Shown here in pieces: positions 49,362-59,160 of a stretch of 64,000 nt of DNA. Position 1 is the stretch's first letter; every line of letters begins with the position of its first letter. The DNA is from Corynebacterium auriscanis. GTDB taxonomy: Bacteria; Actinomycetota; Actinomycetes; Mycobacteriales; Mycobacteriaceae. The position numbers and the translations under genes are program-made. The notes under the pieces are model-generated. The model was given only the letters and a program-made list of their open reading frames with translations, was not told the DNA's origin and made no database searches. The DNA lies in NCBI RefSeq assembly GCF_030408435.1, contig NZ_CP047046.1, positions 416,572-480,571 of the forward strand, in the 5' to 3' direction.

Positions 49362-50780
49362 ATGAGCGACCAAAGCAAGCGTGACGATTCCACTCCGGGT
49401 CTGAACAACCTCAAGCGTGATGCCATTGGTACCGCGATGCGCGTACTGACCCGCTTCACCGGCTCCGACTTGGCTGAAAAGTACGGTCTGGGCAAGAAGG
49501 TCGACCGGGTGGCGTACGAATCTACCAAGACCGGTATGCGGACCTTGGGCGCCGTTAATCGTCAGTTCAAGAAGATCAAGGGCACCGGCAAGCCAGTGCG
49601 CCTGCCTAATCAGACCACTGACGACAACGAGCAGCCAGTACCAACCGAGGCGCCAAAGCCCGGCAAGGTGCTGTTTGACCTGAACCCAACCGAGGATCAG
49701 GAAATGATCGTCGCAGCGGTTCGTGAGTTTGCTGAGGAGCGCCTGCGCCCAGTAGCTGCCGAGTCCAACGAGTCCTCCACCCCTCCAGAAGGATTGCTGG
49801 AGACCGCTGCTGAGCTCGGTGTGGCACTCATCAACCTGCCAGAAGAGTACGAAGGCATCGCAACTGCCTCAGGTGCCACCACCAACGCCCTCATTGCAGA
49901 GGCCCTTGCTTTCGGCGACATGGGCTTGGCTACCGCTATTCTGGCTCCAGCTGCCGTTGCAAACGTCATCACCAACTACGGCGATGACGCACAGCAGAAG
50001 ACTTACCTGCCAGAGTTCGCAGGCGAATCTGTGCCACCAGCAGCGGTGATCGTTTCCGAGTCCCGCCCACTGTTTGACCCGTTCGAGCTGCAGACCGCTG
50101 CGGTCCGTGAGGGCAGCGATATCGTCATCAACGGCGTGAAGACCATGGTTCCAAACGCCGGCGCTGCAGAGCTGTTCATCGTAGCGGTCAACCTAGACGG
50201 TGTGAACACCTTCGCCATCGTGGAATCCGACACCGAGGGGCTGGTTGTTGAGGCCGATCCTTCCATGGGTCTGCGTGGCGCTGCATTGGGCCGCGTGCTG
50301 TTCAAGGACGTCCGCGTCCCGGCCGAGAACCTGCTGGGTGGTGCTGACCTGTCAGATTCTGATCGCACCGAGCAGTATGCAGAAATCATCCGCCGTGGTC
50401 GCCTGGGCTGGGCTGCTCTGGCTTCCGGCACCGGTGAGGCCATCCTCGAGTACACCAAGAAGTACGTCAACGAGCGCGAGGCATTCGGCGAGCCAATCTC
50501 CCACCGCCAGGCAGTTGCCTTCATGGTGGCGAACCTCCGCATCGAGCTCGACGGCCTGCGCATGATCCTACTGCGCGGAGTTTCCCGCCTCGATCAGGGG
50601 CTGTCCTACCACCGTGAGGCCGGCCTTGCTCGTCGCTTCGCTTCCGATAAGGGCATGGTTATGGGGCTCGATGGTGTACAGCTGCTCGGCGGACATGGCT
50701 TCACCAAGGAGCACCCAGTCGAGCGTTGGTACCGCGACATGCGCGCTATCGGCATCGCCGAGGGCGTTGTCATCCTGTAA
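49362..50780 (+). CDS. Acyl-CoA dehydrogenase with an N-terminal extension
   Basis: The 472-aa flavoenzyme has an extra 105 or so residues (basic, helical, then Pro-rich) before the usual ACAD N-domain (FDLNPTEDQEMIVAAVREFA). The middle and C-terminal domains include REAFGEPISHRQAVAFM and QLLGGHGFTKEHPVERWYRD. It ends at IAEGVVIL, so a Glu at the usual catalytic place is kept but the chain stops just after. Start at 49362 with GAAAGGTGG upstream. It is 54 bases before a second ACAD gene. Confidence 0.88.
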   Translation: MSDQSKRDDSTPGLNNLKRDAIGTAMRVLTRFTGSDLAEKYGLGKKVDRVAYESTKTGMRTLGAVNRQFKKIKGTGKPVRLPNQTTDDNEQPVPTEAPKPGKVLFDLNPTEDQEMIVAAVREFAEERLRPVAAESNESSTPPEGLLETAAELGVALINLPEEYEGIATASGATTNALIAEALAFGDMGLATAILAPAAVANVITNYGDDAQQKTYLPEFAGESVPPAAVIVSESRPLFDPFELQTAAVREGSDIVINGVKTMVPNAGAAELFIVAVNLDGVNTFAIVESDTEGLVVEADPSMGLRGAALGRVLFKDVRVPAENLLGGADLSDSDRTEQYAEIIRRGRLGWAALASGTGEAILEYTKKYVNEREAFGEPISHRQAVAFMVANLRIELDGLRMILLRGVSRLDQGLSYHREAGLARRFASDKGMVMGLDGVQLLGGHGFTKEHPVERWYRDMRAIGIAEGVVIL

Positions 50781-50834
50781 AACCCGCCAATCGATCACAT
50801 AACTGATCATCTACGACCTAGAGGAACCTGAAAC

Positions 50835-52046
50835 ATGATTAATCTGGAACTCCCTAAGCGCCTCAAGGCGGGTGCCAACCAAGCCCACCAGGCCGCAGCG
50901 GAAATCTTCCGTCCCATCTCCCGCAAGTATGACCTCAAGGAGCACGCTCGTCCCGTAGAGCTGGACACCATGGCATCCCTCGTAGAGGGTATGGCCGATG
51001 CCGGCCAGGCTATGGCCGGCGCATCCGGTGGCCGTGGCGATTCCAAGAAGAAGCAAAACGATGGCGTGAAAAACGGCGGCAACATGGCTTCCGTGTTGAA
51101 CGTTATCGAGACCTGCTGGGGTGACGTGGGACTAACGCTGTCCATTCCTTACCAGGGTCTGGGTAACTCCGCGATCGCCGCCGTTGCTAACGACGAGCAG
51201 CTCGAACGCTTCGGCAAGGTATGGGCCGCCATGGCTATCACCGAGCCACAGTTCGGCTCCGACTCCGCTGCTGTCGCCGCTACCGCGAAGCTAGACGGCG
51301 ACGAGTACGTGCTGAACGGTGAGAAGATCTTCGTTACTGCCGGCGAGCGCTGCACCCACGTTGTGGTGTGGGCCTCCGTGGACAAGTCCGCTGGTCGCGC
51401 AGCCATTAAGTCCTTCGTTGTGCCACGCGATACCCCGGGCTTCGAGCTGGTTCGCTTGGAGCACAAGCTGGGCATCCGCTCCTCCGATACCGCCCACTTC
51501 ATCTTGGATAACGTCCGCATTCCGAAAGAGAACCTGCTGGGTTCTCCTGAGGTGGACACCAAGAAGGGCTTCGGGGGTGTTATGGCCACCTTCGACAACA
51601 CCCGTCCGCTGGTGGCCGGCATGGCCGTCGGCGTGGCGCGCGCTTCCCTCGAGAAGCTGCGTGAGGTACTGACTAACGCTGGCGTCGAAATTGATTACGA
51701 CAAGCCAGCCTGGGCCCAGAGCGCGGCTGCTTCCGAGTACATCCGCTTGGAGTCCGATTGGGAAGCCGCTTACCTGTTGACTTTGCGCGCTACTTGGATG
51801 GCGGACAACAAGATTCCTAACTCCAAGGAAGCTTCCGAGTCCAAGGCGAAGGCCGGACGCATGGCTACCGATCTGACCTTGCGTGCGGTGGAGATGGCCG
51901 GTGCATACGGCTACTCCGAACGTGACCTGCTGGAAAAGTGGGCACGTGACTCCAAGATCCTCGATATCTTCGAGGGTACTCAGCAGATTCAGCAGCTCAT
52001 TGTTGCACGTCGTGAGCTGGGACTGTCTTCCGCACAGCTGAAGTAA
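50835..52046 (+). CDS. Acyl-CoA dehydrogenase
   Basis: The 403-aa protein has the flavin and substrate motifs MAITEPQFGSDSAAVAATAK and GEKIFVTAGERCTHVVVWAS, and the catalytic Glu in ILDIFEGTQQIQQL. AGAGGAAC precedes the ATG. It is probably co-transcribed with the preceding ACAD and could act on fatty acyl-CoA in lipid breakdown; a mixed complex of the two is possible. A strong terminator follows. Confidence 0.9.
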   Translation: MINLELPKRLKAGANQAHQAAAEIFRPISRKYDLKEHARPVELDTMASLVEGMADAGQAMAGASGGRGDSKKKQNDGVKNGGNMASVLNVIETCWGDVGLTLSIPYQGLGNSAIAAVANDEQLERFGKVWAAMAITEPQFGSDSAAVAATAKLDGDEYVLNGEKIFVTAGERCTHVVVWASVDKSAGRAAIKSFVVPRDTPGFELVRLEHKLGIRSSDTAHFILDNVRIPKENLLGSPEVDTKKGFGGVMATFDNTRPLVAGMAVGVARASLEKLREVLTNAGVEIDYDKPAWAQSAAASEYIRLESDWEAAYLLTLRATWMADNKIPNSKEASESKAKAGRMATDLTLRAVEMAGAYGYSERDLLEKWARDSKILDIFEGTQQIQQLIVARRELGLSSAQLK

Positions 52047-52072
52047 ACCCCGCTTGCTTCCGAAGAAAATAG

Positions 52073-52114
52073 CCCTTGTACAGGTGAATTAGGCTCCCTG
52101 TACAAGGGTTTCTT
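52073..52114 (+). terminator. Terminator after the acyl-CoA dehydrogenase pair
   Basis: A perfect 12-bp stem CCCTTGTACAGG (52073-52084) / CCTGTACAAGGG (52097-52108) is followed by TTTCTTGTT. Confidence 0.88.
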
Positions 52115-52204
52115 GTTGCATGGTGCCCAAATAAGGGGAGGGTGAGTAACCTATTGTTTTCTTTTTAGCCCATTTTCGTTAAAGTTTTTGCGGTTATGCG
52201 TTCA

Positions 52205-52225
52205 CCTGCTGCAACGTGCAGCAGG
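52205..52225. promoter_or_regulatory. Perfect 21-base hairpin/palindrome upstream of the first Pit gene
   Basis: CCTGCTGCA and TGCAGCAGG surround three bases, 76 bases before the Pit start. It has no T-run, so it is either an operator or a leader hairpin. A GTTAAA (52178) and GTTCAC (52200) are 22 bases apart just upstream. Confidence 0.45.
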
Positions 52226-52301
52226 AGCGAGCACGTACCAGAAGGCGCGCCAGTTCCTATCGATTCTGGCGATCGGCAACAAACAAAAAGGCGTTTAGGA
52301 A

Positions 52302-53954
52302 ATGGCGAACCAGGTCCCCGGTGGGGGTTCAGGATCTAATCGAACGGTAGAAACACTGCAACTATCGAACGATACCGTTCAACCTCAGGGAAATAACGAC
52401 AAATGGTGGCACATCGCATTCGGCGGCATGCTCCTCGTGGCTGTCCTTTACTTTGGGGCTTGGACAACGCAGCACATCCCGTCTTCCGCGAATTATGTTG
52501 TGCTTGCAGTTACCGTTGTTTTCGGTTTGTTCATGGCGTTCAACATCGGTGGCAACGACGTCGCGAATTCCTTTGGTACTTCCGTCGGTGCGGGCACGTT
52601 GACCATGAAGCAAGCCCTCATAGTCGCCGCAGTCTTTGAAGTTGGAGGCGCACTGTTAGCGGGCGGTTCAGTAACCAAGACCGTCCGCAGTGGCATCGTG
52701 GATCTCGATGAGATCGACCTATTGCCCATGGACTTCGTCTACATTATGATCGCTGCGCTCATGGGCGCTGCCATTTGGTTGCTCATTGCAACGAAGAAAG
52801 GCTGGCCGGTATCCACGACCCACTCGATCGTCGGTGGGATCGTGGGAGCGGCCCTGTGTCTAGGTTTTACTACTCACACGGGTGGCTGGTCTATGGTGCA
52901 ATGGGGGGAGATCGGCCGAATTGCCTCCTCGTGGGTTATTTCCCCACTACTCGGCGCATTGGCAGCTTATCTGCTGTTCAGCGTGATCAAGCGGGCCGTG
53001 TTGCAATACAATGACCGTGCAAATGCGGGGTTGGAACGGGTGCGCCGCGCGCGCATTAACCATGCTTCCCGGCACAAAGATCTGTTCCGCAGCCTTAGCG
53101 AAGTCCAGCAGATCGCGTACAACAACGAGATGGCCCGGGATGCTGTGACGTACTCGCGTGGAGATTTCACGCGCGAGCAGCTGGAGAGCGACTACTACCG
53201 CGAACTCTACGATCTTGACCAAGAGGCGAACCAACTCAACGTCCACAAGGCGCTGGTGTATTGGGCACCACCGCTGGCCGCATTTGGTGCGGTGGTGATC
53301 ACCGCGATGCTGTTGTTCAAAGGGCTATCCAATGTGGACACCCATGTGTCCGCCGTTGGGTCTTTGCTTATTATGGCTATGATTGCCGTCTTGGTGTGGA
53401 CCAGCGTGTACATGGTTGCTAAGGCCTTGCGGAAGGAATCTGTGGATCGTTCCACATTCATTCTGTTCAGCTGGATGCAGGTATTCACCGCATCAGCCTT
53501 TGCTTTTAGCCACGGCTCTAACGACATTGCCAATGCGGTGGGACCGTTTGCGGCGATTTTGGACGTTCTTGCTACTGGCGAAATCAATTCCGAGGCAATG
53601 GTGCCGACTGCGCTGCTGTTCGCCTGTGGCATCGCGCTGGTGGCAGGACTGTGGTTCATTGGCCGCAATGTGATCACTACGGTTGGATCGGGCCTTACCA
53701 ATATTCACCCGGCCAGCGGATTTGCCGCGGAGCTGGCGGCGGCCGCCATTGTCATGAGTGCATCACTACTAGGACTGCCCGTGTCCTCCACTCACATCCT
53801 GATCGGCGCTGTCCTGGGTGTGGGCATTGTTAACCACGAAGCGAACTGGGGCTTGATGAAGCCCATCGCGATGGCTTGGGTGATTACTATTCCCGTGGCG
53901 GCAGGAATTGGCGCGATGGGTCTCTTTATCCTGCGCCTTGTTTTTGGCGCCTAG
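52302..53954 (+). CDS. Inorganic phosphate transporter, Pit family (copy 1)
   Basis: The 550-aa low-affinity phosphate carrier has the two inverted PiT signatures [20 protein letters not shown] and [16 protein letters not shown], with about ten membrane helices and a charged central loop (about 225-315). CACTQ-like [14 protein letters not shown] and [12 protein letters not shown] repeats are present. It is the upstream member of a tandem pair with clear protein similarity throughout. Confidence 0.92.
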   Translation: MANQVPGGGSGSNRTVETLQLSNDTVQPQGNNDKWWHIAFGGMLLVAVLYFGAWTTQHIPSSANYVVLAVTVVFGLFMAFNIGGNDVANSFGTSVGAGTLTMKQALIVAAVFEVGGALLAGGSVTKTVRSGIVDLDEIDLLPMDFVYIMIAALMGAAIWLLIATKKGWPVSTTHSIVGGIVGAALCLGFTTHTGGWSMVQWGEIGRIASSWVISPLLGALAAYLLFSVIKRAVLQYNDRANAGLERVRRARINHASRHKDLFRSLSEVQQIAYNNEMARDAVTYSRGDFTREQLESDYYRELYDLDQEANQLNVHKALVYWAPPLAAFGAVVITAMLLFKGLSNVDTHVSAVGSLLIMAMIAVLVWTSVYMVAKALRKESVDRSTFILFSWMQVFTASAFAFSHGSNDIANAVGPFAAILDVLATGEINSEAMVPTALLFACGIALVAGLWFIGRNVITTVGSGLTNIHPASGFAAELAAAAIVMSASLLGLPVSSTHILIGAVLGVGIVNHEANWGLMKPIAMAWVITIPVAAGIGAMGLFILRLVFGA

Positions 53955-53986
53955 GGGCTGGGTCAAGACCGCTCCAGGAAAGGACG

Positions 53987-54064
53987 ATGTCCTTTTGGGG
54001 CAAGCTCTCGGGGCGTGACCTCTCCAGCGGATGCAGTCTTTCTAGTGGAAGCCCCTTGCGTTAG
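53987..54064 (+). CDS. Possible 25-aa small peptide between the Pit genes
   Basis: An ATG at 53987 with AGGAAAGGACG just upstream opens a frame reading MSFWGKLSGRDLSSGCSLSS and five more residues. The ribosome site is good, but the peptide has no recognisable family and is short. It could be a real small ORF translated with the Pit gene, or the remnant of a longer downstream gene. Confidence 0.35.
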   Translation: MSFWGKLSGRDLSSGCSLSSGSPLR

Positions 54065-54183
54065 AGTCATGGGCGAAGGAAACCCTAGGGGGAGGGGTCT
54101 GGTTTTCGTTAGACAGTCCGCCTGGTCGCTGTCGCCATATTTTAATTAATTACTGTGAAATTCGGCGTATTTTACTAATGCAA

Positions 54184-54223
54184 GTTAATTGAGTGTTAAT
54201 CCAATGGCTAACATGGGGTTAAT
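54184..54223 (+). promoter_or_regulatory. Four GTTAAT-type direct repeats at 11-12 bp spacing upstream of the second Pit gene
   Basis: GTTAAT at 54184, GTTAAT at 54195, GCTAAC at 54207 and GTTAAT at 54218 are spaced 11, 12 and 11 bases. About 11-base direct repeats are the binding pattern of OmpR/PhoB-family response regulators such as RegX3 or PhoP, and the next gene is a phosphate carrier. The rest of 53955-54360 is AT-rich and holds no clear gene apart from the small ORF at 53987. Confidence 0.5.
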
Positions 54224-54360
54224 TTTTATTTCCTCCTGATTGAAACAATCGCCCTGCGCAATTCCCTGTGCCAATGAGACCAATGCAGTGGAAACCACCA
54301 TCGTCTTTCGGGCAAAGGGTAAACCGGCGCTTGACTACACTCAGGAAGGCTTTAACACTC

Positions 54361-55992
54361 ATGACCGTGGATACTTCGAACGCAGCGGGGGCTGCGACCA
54401 ACAATGCTGGGGCGGTGAAGGGGGCCGATGCTAGCGATAAATGGTGGCACCTCGCTTTCGGGCTTTTGCTGCTGGGTACCGTCGTTACTTTCGGCTTGTG
54501 GGTGACCGACTACGTTGGCGCCACATCCCATTACGTCGTTCTTATTGTCACTATCTTCTTTGGCCTGTTCATGGCTTTCAACATCGGTGGTAATGACGTT
54601 GCCAACTCCTTCGGAACCTCCGTGGGTGCGGGCACGTTGACGATGAAGCAAGCGCTTATGGTTGCCGCTGTTTTTGAAGTTGGCGGCGCCGTCCTGGCCG
54701 GTGGCAGTGTGACCGAAACCGTCCGCAGTAACATCGTCGATCTTGACGGTGTGCAGCTGGAGCCCATGGAATTCGCCTACATTATGATCGCGGCTCTCCT
54801 CGGCGCTGCACTGTGGCTGCTGGTTGCTACCAAGATGGGCTGGCCCGTTTCCACCACGCACTCTATCGTCGGCGGCATCGTCGGTGCGGCCGTCACGACT
54901 GGTCTTATCACCGGTAAAGGTGGATGGGACATGGTTCAGTGGAGCGAAATTGGTCAGATCGCCATTTCGTGGGTGTTGTCCCCGGTGCTGGGTGGTCTGG
55001 CAGCGTATCTGCTCTTCCGGGCCATCAAGGGTGGAATCCTTCGCTATAACGAGGCCGCTGATGTGCGACTACGCGAACTGAAGCAGAAGAAGATCGAACA
55101 TCGCCGTCGCCACAAGGAGGCATTCGAGCGACTCAGCGAAGTTCAGCAGATTTCCTACACCAATGCCATGGCTCGTGATGCCCAGACCGTCATGGACGAT
55201 GACTTCGACCGCGAACAGCTGGAGTCGGAGTACTACCGCGACCTTTACCGCCTGAATGATGAAGCCGAGGACGTGGAAGCTCACCAGGCCCTAGAACGCT
55301 GGGTTCCGCTGCTCGCTGCGATTGCGGCGGTGATCATCACCGCGATGATGCTGTTCAAGGGGCTGAAGAACATCGACTTCACCCTCTCTACCTTCAATAC
55401 CGTGCTGATCATGCTTATGGTTGGCGCAGTCGTGTGGATGGCCGTCTACATCTTCGCCCGCACAATGAAGAACAAATCCCTAGACCGCTCCACCTTCCTG
55501 CTTTTCAGCTGGATGCAGGTGTTTACCGCGTCCGCGTTCGCATTTAGTCACGGCTCCAACGATATTGCCAACGCGGTAGGCCCCTTCGCCGCCGTTGTGG
55601 ACGTTATTGCTCACAATGAAATCCGTAGCTCTGCTAGCGTCCCCGGTGCCCTGATGGCTGCCGCGGGTATTGCACTGGTTGCTGGCCTGTGGTTTATTGG
55701 CCGTAACGTGATCAAGACCGTTGGTACGGGCTTGACGAACATTCACCCAGCCAGTGGCTTCGCCGCCGAGCTTTCGGCAGCTGCTGTGGTGATGGGAGCT
55801 TCTTTGCTGGGGCTGCCCGTTTCTTCCACTCACATCCTGATCGGAGCCGTTTTGGGCGTGGGCCTAGTGAATAAGGCCGCTAACTGGAACCTCATGAAGC
55901 CCATCGCGCTGGCGTGGATCATCACTGTGCCAGCCGCCGCTGCAGTGGGTGCGGTAGGCGTCTGGATTCTTCGCATGGCGTTCATGGGTTAA
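54361..55992 (+). CDS. Inorganic phosphate transporter, Pit family (copy 2)
   Basis: The 543-aa paralogue of the preceding Pit has the same signatures ([36 protein letters not shown]) and central charged loop. I start at ATG 54361 ([27 protein letters not shown] upstream), which aligns with copy 1; the frame from 54268 adds an unlikely basic leader. The copies differ most at the N-terminus and central loop. Its stop is 3 bases from the convergent thiD stop. Confidence 0.92.
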   Translation: MTVDTSNAAGAATNNAGAVKGADASDKWWHLAFGLLLLGTVVTFGLWVTDYVGATSHYVVLIVTIFFGLFMAFNIGGNDVANSFGTSVGAGTLTMKQALMVAAVFEVGGAVLAGGSVTETVRSNIVDLDGVQLEPMEFAYIMIAALLGAALWLLVATKMGWPVSTTHSIVGGIVGAAVTTGLITGKGGWDMVQWSEIGQIAISWVLSPVLGGLAAYLLFRAIKGGILRYNEAADVRLRELKQKKIEHRRRHKEAFERLSEVQQISYTNAMARDAQTVMDDDFDREQLESEYYRDLYRLNDEAEDVEAHQALERWVPLLAAIAAVIITAMMLFKGLKNIDFTLSTFNTVLIMLMVGAVVWMAVYIFARTMKNKSLDRSTFLLFSWMQVFTASAFAFSHGSNDIANAVGPFAAVVDVIAHNEIRSSASVPGALMAAAGIALVAGLWFIGRNVIKTVGTGLTNIHPASGFAAELSAAAVVMGASLLGLPVSSTHILIGAVLGVGLVNKAANWNLMKPIALAWIITVPAAAAVGAVGVWILRMAFMG

Positions 55993-55995
55993 CAA

Positions 55996-56901
55996 TTAGA
56001 TTTCGAACGCTCCCTTTTCTCGAGCCCGGTACGCATGATCCACCGGGCCGCGGCCGTGCCCCACGCGTAGCGCGGCCGCTTTTTCTATAGCCCCATGCAG
56101 CCACTGGGTCGCCCAGACCAAGGCGGCGTCGTAAGAATTGCCACCACCCAAACGAGTAGCCAAAGCAGAGCTCAGTGAACAACCCGTGCCGTGAGTATGT
56201 GGCGAATCAACGCGCGGGGAGGAAGCGATGTGCAAGGGGGAAGTGCCAACGGTGGCGCAGTGTGCCCCGGCGCTTTCGGTAGCGCGATGTGGTGCCACCC
56301 AGGCGTTACCTGCTTCTTCCCCGTTGAGATGGCCTCCTTTTACTATTACATTGACGCCGTGCTCATCCGACCACGCCTGGGCCTGGGCCACGGCTTCATC
56401 GAACGAACCAGCGGGAGTTTGCTCGCACAAGATCGCCAGCTCTGGGATGTTCGGAGTGATCACGGCGTGGTCGGCATAAGCACTCAACGAGGTAGCAAAG
56501 GAGCGTACGGCCGCTTCCGCATCCTCGGCGAGCAGGCGATCCCCGCTGGTGGCGATCATCACGGGATCGAAAACCAACACGGGCACGGGGTGGTTGGCCA
56601 GCCAGTTTTGTACCACCTCGGTGGTTGTGAGATCACCGAGCATGCCGATTTTGACGGCATCGAGATCCACGTCCTCAAAAACCGCTGCCAGTTGCTGTGT
56701 GAGGAATTCGGCGCCAGGAGTGTGTACGGCGCGAACTCCCTGCGTGTTTTGCGCGACCAAGCTTGTAACGACGGATAAGCCATAACCTCCGGCGGCGAAG
56801 ATGGACTTCAGATCGGCTTGGGCACCTGCGCCACCGGAGGGATCCGTGCCCGCGATGGAAAGCACGCGCGGGGCAAGGGGGAAGTAATTGCGGTTATTCA
56901 T
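55996..56901 (-). CDS. thiD: Hydroxymethylpyrimidine/phosphomethylpyrimidine kinase
   Basis: The 301-aa kinase of thiamin synthesis adds two phosphates to the pyrimidine half. Motifs are LSIAGTDPSGGAGAQADLKS at the N-terminus, VKIGMLGD, and the C-terminal HGTGCSLSSALATRLGGG (anion hole and catalytic region). The ATG at 56901 follows AGGAGG. No TPP riboswitch was recognised upstream. Confidence 0.93.
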   Translation of the reverse strand: MNNRNYFPLAPRVLSIAGTDPSGGAGAQADLKSIFAAGGYGLSVVTSLVAQNTQGVRAVHTPGAEFLTQQLAAVFEDVDLDAVKIGMLGDLTTTEVVQNWLANHPVPVLVFDPVMIATSGDRLLAEDAEAAVRSFATSLSAYADHAVITPNIPELAILCEQTPAGSFDEAVAQAQAWSDEHGVNVIVKGGHLNGEEAGNAWVAPHRATESAGAHCATVGTSPLHIASSPRVDSPHTHGTGCSLSSALATRLGGGNSYDAALVWATQWLHGAIEKAAALRVGHGRGPVDHAYRAREKGAFEI

Positions 56902-57010
56902 ACCTCCTATTGTGCCTCCGGTTGCGCTTTCGGTTCTGGTTCCGGTTGCAATTGCCGGCGCGTTTTCCTTGATGCCCGCTGATATGTCGGAGGGGGAGGG
57001 GGCAGGTCGG

Positions 57011-58780
57011 TTAGGCTCCTGTGTCTGGCTGTGGCAGTTCGCGTGGAACCACCTTGCCTACTGGGTTCCGCGGCAGCTCATCTAGGTAAACGAAGTAACG
57101 TGGAACCGCGTGGCGCGCTAGCTTCTGCTTGACCTCGGCAATAACCCCCTGCTCGAAGGACCGCTTTTCCTCGTCAGTGAGTTCCACCGCCTTCTTGTCC
57201 TTGAAAACGACCCACGCGCACAGGGCTTGGCCGTACATGGGGCAATCAACGCCACGAACAGCAGCTTCCTCGATTTCTTCGCGAGAAGTGAAAATGTTTT
57301 CTGTGTCCTGTGGGTAGACGTTCTCCCCGCCGGAGACGATCATGTCGTCACTGCGACCGGCGATGAAGAGCAAACCCTCTTCGTTGTAGTATCCCAGATC
57401 ACCAGTTGCGACCATTCCGTCAACAACGTCCTTGTCGGAACCGGGGCGGGTATAGCCCTCGAAGAGCATGTCGTTTTTGACGAAGATTCGACCGGTTTCA
57501 CCAGCGGGTACTTCCTTGCCGTCGTTATCCAGGATCTTCAAGGTTGTGGCCATCGGCGGCCTACCAGCGGTCTTGGGGAAGCGCCTCAATTCTTCTGGCG
57601 TGGCGATGGAAGCCCAGCTGACTTCGGTAGAGCCATATAGGTTGTACAACACGTCGCCGAACTTCTTTTGCGTTTCCTCGATTACTGCCGGTGGGAGAGC
57701 TTCGCCTGAGGTTGCGATGATCTTGGTGCCAGGGTTAAAACCTTCCGGAACAGCATCGAGCATGCGGCGGAGCATGGTGGGAACCATAGCGATGGTGTAC
57801 GGCCGGTTCTTCTCGATGACCTGAACTGCGGCCTCGGGAGTGAATTTGCGCTGCAGAATCATTGTGTTGCGCAGGGCTAGGGCCAGCTGGATCTGGGCGA
57901 AGCCCCATGTGTGGAACATGGGTGCGGCAAGGAAGGCTGGGCGGTGGTGCTTCAGCGGGATGCGGCTCATGATCGATGAGGCCGGCATATACGTTTTGGG
58001 CTCGGGACGGCGCGCGCCCTTAGGGGTACCAGTGGTACCTGAGGTCAAGATAATCGTGCGGCCCATTCGTGGACGGGAGGGGACAGTGAGATCTTCTGGG
58101 GTGGTCCGTAGAACCTCATGCAGGCTGGCCCACTCGTTGCTGCGGGTGGCGTAATCACCGCTGTCGATGGCATCGCGCACATTACTCTGCGGCTTTTGTG
58201 CGGCCTCCGCTTCGCGGCTCAGTCCCAGGGTGTCGCCGAATTCCCAAGCGACAATCACGTGCGCGCCATTGAAGTCCTTCGGCAATAGCGGCAGGAATTC
58301 CTCGTCGATGAACATCACATCGACTTTTTGCTCGGTAAGAACCGCGCGGGTTTGCTCGGCCGAGGAGCCGGTATTGAAGAAGACGATGTCCGTACCCAAG
58401 CGCCCGTGGGCACACAGGGTGAGGATGAGACCGCGGTGGTTACGGCACAATACACCGATCTTGTCGCGCTCACGCACACCGCTGCGGAACAGGGCGCGAG
58501 CCAGCGTATTGGTCTGCTCGTGCAGTTCGGAGTACGTCATCGAACCAGCATCGTCGATGATTGCCGTGTGGAACGGGTCGCGAGCTGCGCCGATGGAGAG
58601 CAACCCGGCTGGAAGGAAGCGCCACTGGTACATCGATTGCAGCGCTTTACCTGCGGCCATGGGGGTCATAGGGCCCAGTACACCGGACTTAAAAAGCGGG
58701 ACTGTGCCTTTGGCGAGGGTGCCCACGGTATCGGCATGGTCGCGCAAAGTTAGTTTGGGAGACATCGCTGCAGCGTTCAT
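57011..58780 (-). CDS. Long/medium-chain acyl-CoA ligase (FadD-type)
   Basis: The 589-aa AMP-forming enzyme activates fatty acids with CoA. It has ILTSGTTGTPKGARRPEP (P-loop), LYNLYGSTEVSWASIAT, MVATGDLGYYNEEGLLFIAG and the late NPVGKVVPREL catalytic lysine region. The ATG at 58780 follows GGAAAGG by 9 bases. The gene is divergent from clpC. It fits the fatty-acid use suggested by the lipase and acyl-CoA dehydrogenases. Confidence 0.9.
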   Translation of the reverse strand: MNAAAMSPKLTLRDHADTVGTLAKGTVPLFKSGVLGPMTPMAAGKALQSMYQWRFLPAGLLSIGAARDPFHTAIIDDAGSMTYSELHEQTNTLARALFRSGVRERDKIGVLCRNHRGLILTLCAHGRLGTDIVFFNTGSSAEQTRAVLTEQKVDVMFIDEEFLPLLPKDFNGAHVIVAWEFGDTLGLSREAEAAQKPQSNVRDAIDSGDYATRSNEWASLHEVLRTTPEDLTVPSRPRMGRTIILTSGTTGTPKGARRPEPKTYMPASSIMSRIPLKHHRPAFLAAPMFHTWGFAQIQLALALRNTMILQRKFTPEAAVQVIEKNRPYTIAMVPTMLRRMLDAVPEGFNPGTKIIATSGEALPPAVIEETQKKFGDVLYNLYGSTEVSWASIATPEELRRFPKTAGRPPMATTLKILDNDGKEVPAGETGRIFVKNDMLFEGYTRPGSDKDVVDGMVATGDLGYYNEEGLLFIAGRSDDMIVSGGENVYPQDTENIFTSREEIEEAAVRGVDCPMYGQALCAWVVFKDKKAVELTDEEKRSFEQGVIAEVKQKLARHAVPRYFVYLDELPRNPVGKVVPRELPQPDTGA

Positions 58781-58960
58781 CAATCCAGACCTTTCCCAGC
58801 GGGATTTTTCGAATATTTCCGCTGGTTAATTGTTGAATGATTGTGTATTTCCACTCATGTGGTGACGTGGTTTTGACGTTAGCTTAGGGCGTGGGGGTCT
58901 GGAGGAGTTTTGAGAAAATATTTATTTGTTTAGGGATACGATTCCTCGTTGCGCTCATGG

Positions 58961-58980
58961 GGTGTTCGCTGAAGGCGGAC
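58961..58980 (+). promoter_or_regulatory. ClgR-like operator upstream of clpC
   Basis: CGCTGAAGGCG (58967-58977) fits the actinobacterial ClgR core CGCYNANRGCG, within GTTCGC-N5-GCGGAC. It lies about 75 bases before the putative SigH -35. ClgR activates clpC and clpP genes in C. glutamicum and Streptomyces. Confidence 0.68.
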
Positions 58981-59051
58981 ACCCGGGAAGATTGAGTCCG
59001 AATAAGCTTGTGACCTGCGAATAGTGAGGTGACTGGGGGCGTGGGGGCGTC

Positions 59052-59080
59052 GGAATAAGACGAGTAGAGGCGGTTGTTAG
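59052..59080 (+). promoter_or_regulatory. SigH-type promoter of clpC
   Basis: GGAATA (59052-59057) and TGTTAG (59075-59080) are 17 bases apart, matching the SigH consensus GGAAYA-N16-20-YGTTRW in all but the last base. The leader to the ATG would be about 75 bases. Confidence 0.62.
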
Positions 59081-59160
59081 TACAAAGGCAATCGTTGTTG
59101 TCGGGTCGCACCACTATGGTGGGCAGCAGACCTTCCACCAGAAAGAAGAGGGAGTACACC

